Of a stretch of 64,000 bases of DNA, positions 8,657-17,812 are shown piece after piece. The stretch is from AP-15 sp963736715 (GTDB taxonomy: Bacteria; Pseudomonadota; Alphaproteobacteria; ATCC43930; CGMCC-115725), in NCBI GenBank assembly GCA_963736715.1, contig CAVTQA010000046.1, positions 310,001 to 374,000 of the forward strand, in the 5' to 3' direction. A program made the translations under genes and the position numbers. The notes beneath the pieces were generated by a model. It had not been told where the DNA came from, made no database searches, and saw only the letters and a list, made by a program, of their open reading frames with translations. The stretch's first letter is position 1. Each line of letters opens with the position of its first letter.

Positions 8657-9718
8657 CTATTCCTCCAACCGCGACAGCAGCACCTCGAGCTCTGCAGCGC
8701 GGCATGCAGCGGTGTGTCTGGTGAGTACCCGCTCCCGTGCCGCGGCGCCGATCAGCGACAGCTCGGTGTCACTGCGATCGAGAGCTGCCAATACATTTTC
8801 GGTCGTCCGAACGACGATGATGTCGCGTTCAGGCGCGAAAAACTCATCGAGACCCTCCCACCAATCGCTAACGATCGGCGTGCCGCAGGCAGCCGCCTCG
8901 AATAGGCGCCCTGAAGGACACCAACCGAACTCTGCCATAGCCCGCCGCGTCACATTGAGCGTCAATCGGGCAGAGGCGTAAAATTTCGGATGCTCGTATG
9001 CAGCTACATGGCGCCAAAAATACACGTTAGCGGTCCACGGAAAATCGGCCGGGTATTGTACGCCACCAAGGATGAAACGATCCTGCGGTCGGCGACATGC
9101 GGGCTCGACGAACAGCGTTTCGAGGGCAGCCTGGCGATCGCCAGCATAGGTCCCGAGATAGGACAGTGCGGCGAGCCGGCCGTCCGGCGCGGCCGGCCGG
9201 TAATGATCGGGATCAACGCTGCCATATAGCGGCGCTACCTTTTTGGCACCAAGCCGGCTGCGCAGCTCGCGCAGTGCCGCACCGCCCGTGTAGCTCAGTA
9301 CCAGATCGAACGGCGCGAGGCCGTCCGGGCCGATATAGGTGACGGCGCGACCCGCCGCGAGCTTTGACAAGGTCACTGGCGCGTCGAGATCGTAGAACAG
9401 GTGAAGGGTCGGCGCCCCGAGGACGAGTTCGGTAGCGGCGAGCGCATCCGGGCAGTACGAGGTGACCATTCCTGCATCGGCGCCGGCCAGTTCGCGTTTC
9501 GCCTCGGGCAAAACCTCGTGCCAGTCGTCGTACAGAACCAGCCGGCCGCCCTCCAGGTCGGTGAGGTCGCGGTTCTGCGCATAATATGGGACATTACACT
9601 CGAAGAACACGGTGTGATGACCGCGCTCCCCCAGAGCCCGGATCAGGGCGCGCCACAATACGGCATGGCCATTACCCCATGAGGAGCTGACCGCGAGGCC
9701 GAAGATTACGAGTTTCAT
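8657..9718 (-). CDS. CgeB-like glycosyltransferase (paralogue 4)
   Basis: 353 residues, GT-B fold. The N-terminus has the SSSWGNGHA loop. The donor-side motif GRLFEAAACGTPIVSDWW (about residue 268) is the Glyco_trans_1_2/CgeB hallmark, followed by LDEFF and a C-terminal HTAACRA helix. Closely similar in layout to the next upstream gene, so the two are duplicates. It is followed 5 bases later by the nucleotidyltransferase start. Acceptor and donor are unknown. Confidence 0.85.
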   Translation of the reverse strand: MKLVIFGLAVSSSWGNGHAVLWRALIRALGERGHHTVFFECNVPYYAQNRDLTDLEGGRLVLYDDWHEVLPEAKRELAGADAGMVTSYCPDALAATELVLGAPTLHLFYDLDAPVTLSKLAAGRAVTYIGPDGLAPFDLVLSYTGGAALRELRSRLGAKKVAPLYGSVDPDHYRPAAPDGRLAALSYLGTYAGDRQAALETLFVEPACRRPQDRFILGGVQYPADFPWTANVYFWRHVAAYEHPKFYASARLTLNVTRRAMAEFGWCPSGRLFEAAACGTPIVSDWWEGLDEFFAPERDIIVVRTTENVLAALDRSDTELSLIGAAARERVLTRHTAACRAAELEVLLSRLEE

Positions 9719-9733
9719 ACTGGCCCCGGCTCG

Positions 9734-10864
9734 TTATTCCGCCGCCGCGACTCGGCAGGGCTCGCTCGCTCCCAGCAACTCTTCGACATAGGTTTCGAGA
9801 GCGATGGCACGGTGAGCGGCCGTATGACGGGCCAGCAGATGTTCGCGTGCCCGGAGCGCGATCTGCCGCCGCTCGCGGTCGGGGATTTCGTGGAGGTATC
9901 GGAGCACGTCGCGTGACGACCGCGCGACGAGGATATGCTTCCCCGGAACGAAAATCGTTTCGAGACCTGGCCACCAATCGGAGATGATGGGGACGCCGCA
10001 CGCGGCCGCTTCGAACAGCCGCACGCTCGGTGAATAGCCCATGCGGATCATGTCGGCACGAGTGACGTTGAGAGTAAAGCGCTGACGTGAGTAAAACCAC
10101 CTGTGCCGGTCGGGAGTGACATGCTCAATGCGCTCGACATTGGTGGGCCACGAGATTTCGGCTGGATAGAGGGGGCCGGCTACTGCGAAAATCTCCTTCG
10201 GACAGCAGCGGGCGGGGCCGCACATCAACTCTTCTAGTGCCGGCTGGCGGTCGGCGCTGTACGTGCCGAGATATCCCATACACCAGACCGGTTCCGCAGC
10301 GATCGGCGTGTGGCGGTCGGGATCGACCGAGCAATAGAGCACCCGCGCCGCACGCGCGCCGTACCGATGTTCGAGCACCTGCAAGGCACGGCCGCCGGTA
10401 AAGGAAAGGTAGAGATCGAACCCGGCCAGTAGCTCGGGGTTAATGTAATCGCAATCACCCTTTGCTAGCCTGGCCAGAGTGACCGGAGTATCGATGTCGT
10501 AAAACGCGATTATCCCGGAGCCGATCGATTGGACAAGCGTGCCGACCGCAATGCCTTCGGGAACATAGGAGCCGATGATGACTAGGTCGGCATCCGCCAG
10601 GGCACTGCGCCAGCGCGCGCGGAGCTCGTCGATGCTGTGATAGAGCTGAACGGAGCCGGGTGGAAGATCGACCGCATCGCGGTTGGCCCGGTACCAAGGC
10701 GTGTCGCGTTCGAGGAACAGCACATCGTGACCGCGCTGCGAAAGGGCCCGCACGAGACTGCGGTAGGTGGTTGCATGGCCATTGCCCCAGGACGAGGTAA
10801 TCGACAGACCGAGAATGACGACGCGAAGCTGTCGCATTGGTGCCGGCAGTGCTGCTGAAATCAC
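9734..10864 (-). CDS. CgeB-like glycosyltransferase (paralogue 3)
   Basis: 376 residues, with TSSWGNGHATTYR near the N-terminus and SVRLFEAAACGVPIISDWW in the donor domain. The GTG at 10864 is preferred over an internal ATG at 10837: it forms a GTGA overlap with the upstream stop and lies after GGAGGGG at normal spacing. It is clearly paralogous to the gene at 8657-9718 (shared N-terminal loop, DTPVTLARLA/DAPVTLSKLA segment and tail). Part of a run of four consecutive CgeB-like genes. Confidence 0.85.
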   Translation of the reverse strand: MISAALPAPMRQLRVVILGLSITSSWGNGHATTYRSLVRALSQRGHDVLFLERDTPWYRANRDAVDLPPGSVQLYHSIDELRARWRSALADADLVIIGSYVPEGIAVGTLVQSIGSGIIAFYDIDTPVTLARLAKGDCDYINPELLAGFDLYLSFTGGRALQVLEHRYGARAARVLYCSVDPDRHTPIAAEPVWCMGYLGTYSADRQPALEELMCGPARCCPKEIFAVAGPLYPAEISWPTNVERIEHVTPDRHRWFYSRQRFTLNVTRADMIRMGYSPSVRLFEAAACGVPIISDWWPGLETIFVPGKHILVARSSRDVLRYLHEIPDRERRQIALRAREHLLARHTAAHRAIALETYVEELLGASEPCRVAAAE

Positions 10865-11943
10865 GCCGATCCCCCCTCCAATGCCAATTCCAAGAGGTCG
10901 ACGCGCCGTTCGTAAGTATGCTCGGCAAGAGCGCGGGCTAGGGCAGCCTCGCCGATCCGCCGCGCATCCCGTGACGTGAGCTTTGCCAGGATCTCCGCGA
11001 CAGCCGGCCCATTGGGAGCCACCAGGATCTCTCGGCCAGGCTCGAAGAATTCGCCAATGCCCGCCCAGGCATCGGTGATGATGCAGGAGCCGGCTCCGGC
11101 TGCCTCGAACACTCTGGTCGCGGGGCTGTAGCCGTAAGCCGCCATACTGTCTCGGCTGACATTCAGTACCGCGCGCGCGGACGCGTTGAATGCGTTGTGA
11201 TCACGCGTATAGACATGACCGAGATAGGCCATATTGGGTGGCAAACGTTTGTCCGACCAGCCGTTGCCACCGAGCACGAACCTTTGCTGCGGCAGGTCGG
11301 TCGCAACATCCAGAAAGAACTCATCAATACGCCGCTCGCGATCCGGCAAACGATTGGCGATCAGCCCGAGATCGCAGGAAAATCGTGAATCTGGCGGAGC
11401 CGGGTGATGGGTTGTTGGGTCGAGGCCATTGTAGATCGGTACGCAGATTCGTGCACCCAAGCTCTGATACCCCGCTACGACCGGCGGTCCGCCGCCATAA
11501 GTCAGCACCATGTCGTAAGCCGGGATCAGCGCGCGAAACGGATCTTCGCGATTGGCGGCAATCCGGTCGAGGGTCGCCGGCGCATCGACGTCCCAGAACA
11601 CGGCCAGCGCACCTGGCCGCTTAATAGTCGGTACTTGCGCCTCGAGCAATCTGTCGAACGCGCCGACCCCGCTGGCCTTAACAATCAGGTCACAGCGATG
11701 CGCCTCGTCCAGCGCACGCAGCACGCCATCGGGACCGTCGACCGGGTAGACCACCACACGCGCCCAACTCGGGTCGGGGATGTCTCGATGCGCCTGGCGG
11801 TCGAACGCGTCGGGCTCGTAGAATGTGATGCGATGGCCGCGAGCGGCGAGCGCCCGCAATATGCCTCGGTAATAGGTCGCCGCGCCGTTCCAATACGCCG
11901 ATACCAGACTGGAGCCAAAGAAGGCGATCGACATTGGTCTCAT
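10861..11943 (-). CDS. CgeB-like glycosyltransferase (paralogue 2)
   Basis: 360 residues. The N-terminus (AFFGSSLVSAYWNGAATYYR) and donor motif (TRVFEAAGAGSCIITDAW) follow the same plan as its neighbours but are more diverged. The ATG at 11943 overlaps the preceding stop by ATGA. In CgeB family members this C-terminal module binds the nucleotide sugar; the N-terminal half should set acceptor choice, and that half differs most between the four copies. Confidence 0.85.
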   Translation of the reverse strand: MRPMSIAFFGSSLVSAYWNGAATYYRGILRALAARGHRITFYEPDAFDRQAHRDIPDPSWARVVVYPVDGPDGVLRALDEAHRCDLIVKASGVGAFDRLLEAQVPTIKRPGALAVFWDVDAPATLDRIAANREDPFRALIPAYDMVLTYGGGPPVVAGYQSLGARICVPIYNGLDPTTHHPAPPDSRFSCDLGLIANRLPDRERRIDEFFLDVATDLPQQRFVLGGNGWSDKRLPPNMAYLGHVYTRDHNAFNASARAVLNVSRDSMAAYGYSPATRVFEAAGAGSCIITDAWAGIGEFFEPGREILVAPNGPAVAEILAKLTSRDARRIGEAALARALAEHTYERRVDLLELALEGGSA

Positions 11944-13067
11944 TGCGCTGCAACGGTCTGTGGGGGACAGAGATCACGGCCGAGCGCCCGGCAGATGGCC
12001 AGCAGCTCGTCGACCCGGTGGGCGCAGCTGTGACGAGCCTCGATGGTCGCGCGGCCATGTCGGGAAAGTTCAGCGGCAAGCTCCGGTTCGTGACGGATTG
12101 CGTCGAGGTGACCGCGGATCTCGGCGCCGCTGCGGGCGACCAGAAAGTCTTCGCCGGGCGTGAATAGGCCCTCGGTGTCTTCCCACGGCGCGCAGACCAG
12201 TGGAATCTCGCAGGCCAGCGCCTCGAACACCCGGATCGTCGGGATCCCGGGCAACATCCGAACATATGGCCGTCGCGGTATATGGACCGTTGCGGCAGCT
12301 GCGGCAAACGCATCGGGGACCCGGAAGTTCGGCAGATAGCCGGCGAATTCCATACCCGCTTGCGCAAGCACCTGCCGAGCGTCGTGGGGATAGCGTACCC
12401 CGTGCACGCGTGCCGAAAGGCCGAGCGACGCGACTGGCTCGACCAGAAATTCCTGCAGTTCTGCGGTTCGCTCGTCGTCGCCCCAATTGCCGATCCACAC
12501 GAGATCGCGTTCGCGTACGACTTCCGGCCGCGGCGCAAACACGCGAAGGTCGGCGGCTTCGTGCCAAAGAAAGGCACGACGCGCCCAGCTCCGCCGGATA
12601 TATGCCTCGCGCAAGACCTCGCCGAACGCCAGCACTCCGTCGAAACCGTCGAGATGCATCCCGTGGATAACGTCAGGCGCGCTCACCACCCGATGATGTG
12701 CATCATGGAACAGCAGCAAGTATGAGCTCTTGGATTTCCGGTGCGCGGCAATGCGGGCGACGAGTTCCGGCTCGTTCCACTCGTGTACCAGAACGAGATC
12801 CGTACCCTCCAATACCCGATCGAGATCGAGCCGAGCCGGGTCATAGATTACCAACGGCAGCGGCGGATAGACCTCGCGCCAGGTTTCGAGGGCCTCCGCG
12901 CCGTGATCTTCCAGCAGGTTTCGCGCGCTCCAGCTATTGGCTGGCTCCAAAGCCAAGACATCAAAACCGCGGTGCCAGCATTCGCCTAGGATCCCGCGCA
13001 GGAAATGCGCGTTGCCATGGTTCCAGTCCGAGCGCAAAGAATGACAAAACATTACGAGCTTTGGCAT
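11940..13067 (-). CDS. CgeB-like glycosyltransferase (paralogue 1)
   Basis: 375 residues, the most diverged of the four. It opens with VMFCHSLRSDWNHGNAHFLR and has the donor motif TIRVFEALACEIPLVCAPW. An HEWNEPE and HDAHHR segment in the middle is absent from the other copies and may mark a different acceptor. Its ATG shares one base with the stop of the upstream GT4 gene (TAATG), indicating translational coupling. Confidence 0.82.
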   Translation of the reverse strand: MPKLVMFCHSLRSDWNHGNAHFLRGILGECWHRGFDVLALEPANSWSARNLLEDHGAEALETWREVYPPLPLVIYDPARLDLDRVLEGTDLVLVHEWNEPELVARIAAHRKSKSSYLLLFHDAHHRVVSAPDVIHGMHLDGFDGVLAFGEVLREAYIRRSWARRAFLWHEAADLRVFAPRPEVVRERDLVWIGNWGDDERTAELQEFLVEPVASLGLSARVHGVRYPHDARQVLAQAGMEFAGYLPNFRVPDAFAAAAATVHIPRRPYVRMLPGIPTIRVFEALACEIPLVCAPWEDTEGLFTPGEDFLVARSGAEIRGHLDAIRHEPELAAELSRHGRATIEARHSCAHRVDELLAICRALGRDLCPPQTVAAQ

Positions 13068-14185
13068 TAAGCGGGCTCCAGAATGGCGGGGCTCCGCATC
13101 ATGTCGTGATAGAGAGCAGCATAGGCCCGCGCCATGCGATCCACTGAAAAGCGGCGCGCGCGGGCTCGGGCGGCTGCCGCAAGCCGGGCCCGCTCCTCCG
13201 GATTGACAATCAGCGCCTTGATGGTGGCGTGGAGCGATGGCGGATCATCCGGGTTGACAAACCGGGCCGCCCCGTCCCAGTTTTCACGCAACGAGGGGAT
13301 ATCGCCGAGCACTAGCGCGCATCCGGCTGCGGCTGCTTCGAGGATCGCTAGGCCGAATGGCTCGTACCGGGTTGGTGCCGCAAAAATTCTCGCGCTGCCA
13401 AGACGGCGCGCCATTTCCACCGGCGTCAGGCGTCCGAGTAGTCGAACATGGGCATAGGTTGCCAGGCCGCCATCCGGATGTTCGAGTTCTCCGGCGATTT
13501 CGACAGGCCACACAAGGCCCGGGGCGGCCGCGTCCAGGGCGGCGAGGTTTTTCGCGGCGTCCCACAGCCTGCCAGCCGCCAGCACGACCGGAAGCTTCTC
13601 GATGGCGGGAAAGGCTGCCGGGTCGACCCCATTGGAAATCACCACGCCCTGGCTTGCCGGGGCCGCATAGTGGCGCTCGAGATCGGCCAGAGCCGCGGCG
13701 GTCGGCGCGACGACGCGGGCGGCCGCGGTCAGCCCGGCGATGACCTGTCTGCGATATCCAGCCCATTCCGGGGGCGCTGCGGATTTGTGAACCGCTTCCC
13801 ACCAGGAGAGCACGTCCGAATGTGCGACGACAACCACGGGACAGTCGATGCCAAGCCGGGCATGCGCATATCCGTTGACGTGGACGACATCGGCGTCGTG
13901 CCGTTGGATCAAGTCAATGAGCCAGTCGCGGCTCTCCGTGAAGTCAACTACTCCGTCCGTCATCCATTCGAGGCGATAGGCGCTTTCGACGAGGATCACA
14001 TTTTCGAGTTCGCGGATCGCATCACGTTGAGCTTGACGCGGACGCGGCCCCATTGTGGCCAGGACGAACCGGGTCTCGGGCAGCGACCGGCACAAGCCTA
14101 CCGCATAGGACCAGACCCCGCCGACCGCGTCCGCCGTCATCAATACCGTCCGAGGCCGATCGATGACCTTCAGCTCTCCGACCAT
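13067..14185 (-). CDS. GT4 family glycosyltransferase
   Basis: 372 residues with the usual GT-B/GT4 plan: an N-terminal DAVGGVWSYAVGL loop, and a donor domain with the AAGRLWDAAKN strand and the YEPFGLAILEAAAAGC motif that carries the E-x7-E nucleotide-sugar site. Unlike the truncated GT4 at the end of the cluster this one is complete. It overlaps both neighbours by a base or so. It probably starts or branches the glycan of the cluster's product; the sugar used is unknown. Confidence 0.88.
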   Translation of the reverse strand: MVGELKVIDRPRTVLMTADAVGGVWSYAVGLCRSLPETRFVLATMGPRPRQAQRDAIRELENVILVESAYRLEWMTDGVVDFTESRDWLIDLIQRHDADVVHVNGYAHARLGIDCPVVVVAHSDVLSWWEAVHKSAAPPEWAGYRRQVIAGLTAAARVVAPTAAALADLERHYAAPASQGVVISNGVDPAAFPAIEKLPVVLAAGRLWDAAKNLAALDAAAPGLVWPVEIAGELEHPDGGLATYAHVRLLGRLTPVEMARRLGSARIFAAPTRYEPFGLAILEAAAAGCALVLGDIPSLRENWDGAARFVNPDDPPSLHATIKALIVNPEERARLAAAARARARRFSVDRMARAYAALYHDMMRSPAILEPA

Positions 14186-15475
14186 TATTCGTAATGTGCC
14201 TCGAGACCGGCCAGGCGGTCTGGGCGTGCGTCCTGGATCTCACTGAAGGCGGCGTACCGGTCGAGGTAGTAATCGACCGCACGTTCCCACGCATTGTCGT
14301 CGGGCACCCCCCAGAGCCGGCGATAGTCCGGCGAGCCGGGATACGGGAACAATGGGACTGGATCGTTCGCCCATACGCCGACATGGCGCAACTCGTCGCG
14401 CCAGCGTTGCACGACCTCTGGGTCGTCACCGCTCGCGATCAGATTGGCCTGGACAAACGGCACTGTTCGCTTGGCGTAAACAAGCAGCTCGGTGAGGGCC
14501 TTGGTAGAGAGCTTGCAGTGCTTCTCCAGCCAATCGCGTCCTTCTTGGGTCAAGCTCTCGACACCGGCCTCGATGGAAACGCAACCAGCGGCTCCGAGAA
14601 GATCAAGCATCTCGTGACTCCAAAGGTCGATGCGCGTCTGCACCCCGAACTGCACCGGGCGCTCCGCCATAGCCTCGATCAACTGGCGCCATGGGAGAAA
14701 AATCTCGTCGATAAAATAGACGTAGGTCACCCCGGCGGCGATCAATCCATCGAGCTCAGCCAGTATCGTGGCGAGTGGCCGGCGCCGATATCTGTCGCGA
14801 AAATTTTCTTTTGCGCAAAACGTGCAATGGTATGGACAACCGCGCGACGCCTCCATCTCGGCGCCCGCGCCAAACGGCGTCGCATCGAAGCGGTGATGAT
14901 GATGTCCGTGTCTAGCGAGAGTTCTCGGCTGGCCAACTGAGTGGCGGCAAGTTTGCTAAATCGGCGGCCTGAGGGCCACCCTGGACAACGATCCGGCCAT
15001 GATCCTCGTAGCAAAGGCCAGCGACTTCGTGCCACCGATCGCGCGGCAACTCAGCAAGGCGGACGAGGGTTTCCTCGCATTCGCCCAGCACCACCGCATC
15101 AACGCGCAGCTTGCGCAGGCTCGCTCGCGGGGCAGTAGAGCCATGCGGCCCAACGGCGATCTTGGTTCCGGCAATGGTTTCGAGCGCCCCCAGGGTTTGC
15201 TGCGGCAGTCGTAACTCGGGAGGAGCGCAGCGCCAGAAGAGGTAGCTGGGGGCGGTCGTGACGACAGTGATGTCAGGAGAAAACTGACCCACGCGATCCG
15301 AAATAGAGGTGAGGTCCATTCCTTCGGCATGCGCATCGAAGATTTCGGCCTTATGACCGGCGCGCGTCAGCAAAGCCTTGGCATAGCCGTATTCCAGCGG
15401 GAGATGCGGCTCACGGCACCCGAAATAGATGCTGCCGTTGAATGACCAATTTGGGTTTATCAGCGCCACTTTCAT
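14185..15475 (-). pseudogene. B12-binding radical SAM protein, one-base frameshift
   Basis: Two frames make one family. The first (start 15475, ATGA overlap upstream) is a cobalamin-binding domain of about 188 residues, opening MKVALINPNWSF with EYGYAKALLTRAGH and EIFDAHAEGMD. The second holds the radical SAM site CPYHCTFCAK and a TIM-barrel half to 14185. One extra base near 14925 shifts the frame; reading through gives a histidine-rich HHHHRFD linker. Relatives do B12-dependent methylation or rearrangement at unactivated carbons. From memory it resembles NCBIfam TIGR04295. Because the break is a single inserted base in an otherwise perfect coding frame, the gene is probably intact in the organism. 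Confidence 0.8.
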
Positions 15476-16542
15476 GATCCGACCACCCGCGCGGCGGGAA
15501 CCACCCGCCGATTGATCGAAATCCACTGGTGCAACTGCCGAATGCCCTGTTCGACATGGGTCTTGGGCCGCCATCCCGTGGCGCGTTCGAACTTGCGGGG
15601 ATCGGACACGTACCAGCGCTGGTCTCCGGTCCGCCAAGGCCCGTAGCCGATTTCGGGCGACGAGCCGTTCAGTGCTGCGATCTGTTGCACCAGCTCCCGG
15701 AGGCTCAAGGTATTATCCGGGCCTCCGCCAATGTTAAACACTTGGCCGGCAATCTCCGGCAGGTGGTCTTCCGCCAGCAAGAAAGCCTCGATCAGATCGT
15801 CCACGTAGAGGAGATCGCGGACCTGTTTGCCGTCGCCATAGATCGTGATCGGCAGGTCTTGTTGGGCTCGGATTAGGAAGTGCGCCACCCAGCCCTGGTC
15901 TTCGGTGCCGTGTTGATGCGACCCGTAAATGCAGCTCATACGGAAGACCGTCGCGTCGACGCCGTAGCCGCGTGCATAATCCAGGACATATTGATCGGCC
16001 GTGCCCTTCGAGCAGCCATACGGACTGTGAAAGCTGAGGGGACAGGCCTCGTCGATGCCGCGGAGACCGGCTGCCGGATGGTAGCGCGTCGCGAATTCAG
16101 CGAGCGGCACGTCATCGAGCGCGCCATAGACTTTGTTGGTCGAAGTGAAGACAAGGGCGATACGGCGACCCGCCTCACGGATCAGCTCCAGGAGGTTCAA
16201 CGTCCCCGCGGCATTGACGGCGAAATCATCGCGCGGATCAGCGAGACTGGTCGTGACGGCAACTTGAGCGGCGAGGTGAAAGACCGTTCCAACGTCGGCG
16301 AGCACCTCGCGCAGATGCTCGGTGGATTGCACGTCTCCTTGCTCGACCTGTACCCGGGAACCATGCGCAGCACGCAGCCAGCGCAGGTTGTGCTCGGCTC
16401 CCGGCCGGCTGAGATTGTCGTAGATCCGCACCGGGCGTCCACCGCGCAAGAGCCGGTGGGCCAGATTGGTTCCGATGAAACCGGCGCCGCCGGTGATCAG
16501 AACAGGCCGGCGGCTTGCCGGACGGACGAGCGAAACGCTCAT
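15472..16542 (-). CDS. NAD-dependent sugar epimerase, CDP-paratose 2-epimerase-like
   Basis: 356 residues, extended SDR. The NAD motif TGGAGFIG, the STNKVYG strand with catalytic Thr/Ser, and the SPYGCSKGTADQYV stretch with the Tyr-x3-Lys pair are all present. The SPYGCSKG and CIYGSHQHGTEDQGWV segments are closest to tyvelose (CDP-paratose 2-) epimerases as I remember them. The ATG at 16542 forms an ATGA overlap with the upstream gene's stop. It works on a nucleotide sugar; the exact one is not determinable here. Confidence 0.85.
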   Translation of the reverse strand: MSVSLVRPASRRPVLITGGAGFIGTNLAHRLLRGGRPVRIYDNLSRPGAEHNLRWLRAAHGSRVQVEQGDVQSTEHLREVLADVGTVFHLAAQVAVTTSLADPRDDFAVNAAGTLNLLELIREAGRRIALVFTSTNKVYGALDDVPLAEFATRYHPAAGLRGIDEACPLSFHSPYGCSKGTADQYVLDYARGYGVDATVFRMSCIYGSHQHGTEDQGWVAHFLIRAQQDLPITIYGDGKQVRDLLYVDDLIEAFLLAEDHLPEIAGQVFNIGGGPDNTLSLRELVQQIAALNGSSPEIGYGPWRTGDQRWYVSDPRKFERATGWRPKTHVEQGIRQLHQWISINRRVVPAARVVGS

Positions 16543-17666
16543 AATGTCAGGCCGCGGGCAGCCAGTGCCGCTCGCGCCTCGCCTACCCGATCGACCGCAG
16601 CCCGCCCCTTCAGCCAACTCACCAGTTCGGCCAGTCCGGAATCGAGCTGTGTTCTCGGCTGATAACCAAGCACCGAGCGCGCTGCGCCGATGTCCGGGAA
16701 ACAATGCCGGACATCGCCGACGCGGCACTCTCCTGTGATCTCGGGCTCGATCGGAACGGCCAATGTGTCGGCGAGAAGCCGGGCTACTTCCTTGATAGTG
16801 ACCGGCCGGCCGCTGCCGATGTTGAAGGCGCGGCCGACTGCTCCCTCGACCTCCATGGCCAGGCGGCAGGCCTCGGCCACGTCCCCGGCATAGACGAAAT
16901 CGCGGCGCTGCTCCCCATCCTCGAAAATTAGAGGAGGGCGCTCATTGAGCAGCCGCGCGGCGAAAATAGCCAAGACTCCGCTGTAGGGATTCGACAGCGC
17001 TTGATGCGGTCCATACACGTTAAAGAACCGCAATGCGACAGTCGGGATCTCGTAGGCCCCACCGACCATCAGGCAGAGACATTCCTGATCGTATTTCGAC
17101 AACGCATAGACCGAGAGCGTCGACGGGGTTTTACTCTCATCGGTTGGTACCGCCTCGATCGGTCGTCCGCAGCTGTCCGTTGGCTCCCAATAACCTTGCT
17201 TCAGCCGGGTCGGGCTGCGCTCGACATTGGCCAATAACGCGCCGTCACTTGCGCGGTAACGCCCCTCGCCGTAGATGCTCATGCTCGAAGCCACGACAAG
17301 CCGGTCGAAAGGGTGGCGCTTTGCCCGCTCGATCATCGCTTCGAGTAACACCGCCGTCCCGCGGCTGTTCACGTCGGTGTAATCGGCCACCTCGTACATG
17401 CTTTGCCCGACCCCGACGCGGGCCGCCAAATGCAGCACCGCATCCGCATCGCTCAGTGCACGACGCACCGCCTTTGGCGAACGGATATCGCCGACGAGCA
17501 GCTCGACGCGGCGGTCGAGATAATTGGGTCGCTGGCGCTCCGCACCGTGGATCTGCGGGTCTAAATTATCGAGCGCCCGCACGCGGTAACCGTGACGCAG
17601 CAAGGCAGTGGCGCAGTGAGAAGCGATAAAACCGGCTCCCCCAGTGATCAGAACGGTTCTTGCCAT
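16539..17666 (-). CDS. NAD-dependent nucleotide-sugar epimerase/dehydratase
   Basis: 375 residues, extended SDR: TGGAGFIASH for NAD, SSMSIYGEG with the catalytic Ser, YALSKYDQE with Tyr-x3-Lys, and the substrate loop RFFNVYGPHQ. Layout is like dTDP-rhamnose or UDP-sugar 4-epimerases. It is the first gene of the thirteen-gene minus-strand run. No good Shine-Dalgarno is visible before the ATG at 17666, so leader initiation differs from the coupled genes downstream. Upstream lies a hairpin that probably insulates it from the permease gene. Confidence 0.85.
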   Translation of the reverse strand: MARTVLITGGAGFIASHCATALLRHGYRVRALDNLDPQIHGAERQRPNYLDRRVELLVGDIRSPKAVRRALSDADAVLHLAARVGVGQSMYEVADYTDVNSRGTAVLLEAMIERAKRHPFDRLVVASSMSIYGEGRYRASDGALLANVERSPTRLKQGYWEPTDSCGRPIEAVPTDESKTPSTLSVYALSKYDQECLCLMVGGAYEIPTVALRFFNVYGPHQALSNPYSGVLAIFAARLLNERPPLIFEDGEQRRDFVYAGDVAEACRLAMEVEGAVGRAFNIGSGRPVTIKEVARLLADTLAVPIEPEITGECRVGDVRHCFPDIGAARSVLGYQPRTQLDSGLAELVSWLKGRAAVDRVGEARAALAARGLTL

Positions 17667-17719
17667 CGTTGGTTGCGAGAGTTGTTGCTTTTTCGCGGGT
17701 TCAACACCCCAACACCTAA

Positions 17720-17748
17720 AAAGGTTCAAACGTTTGACGAGAACCTTT
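17720..17748 (-). terminator. Hairpin with T-run; contains a 12-bp palindrome
   Basis: AAAGGTTC (17720-17727) pairs with GAACCTTT (17741-17748). On the minus strand the hairpin is followed by T's (CCTTTTTAGG), as in a rho-independent terminator for the AI-2E permease gene. Inside it a perfect palindrome TCAAACGTTTGA (17726-17737) could instead be an operator for the glyco-cluster starting 54 bases downstream. Confidence 0.5.
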
Positions 17749-17812
17749 ATCTTTTCTAATAACCTGAAGTGAGCGGCATGTGCAACTTCGAGGTGTGCAG
17801 CGAAGTCGCCAA

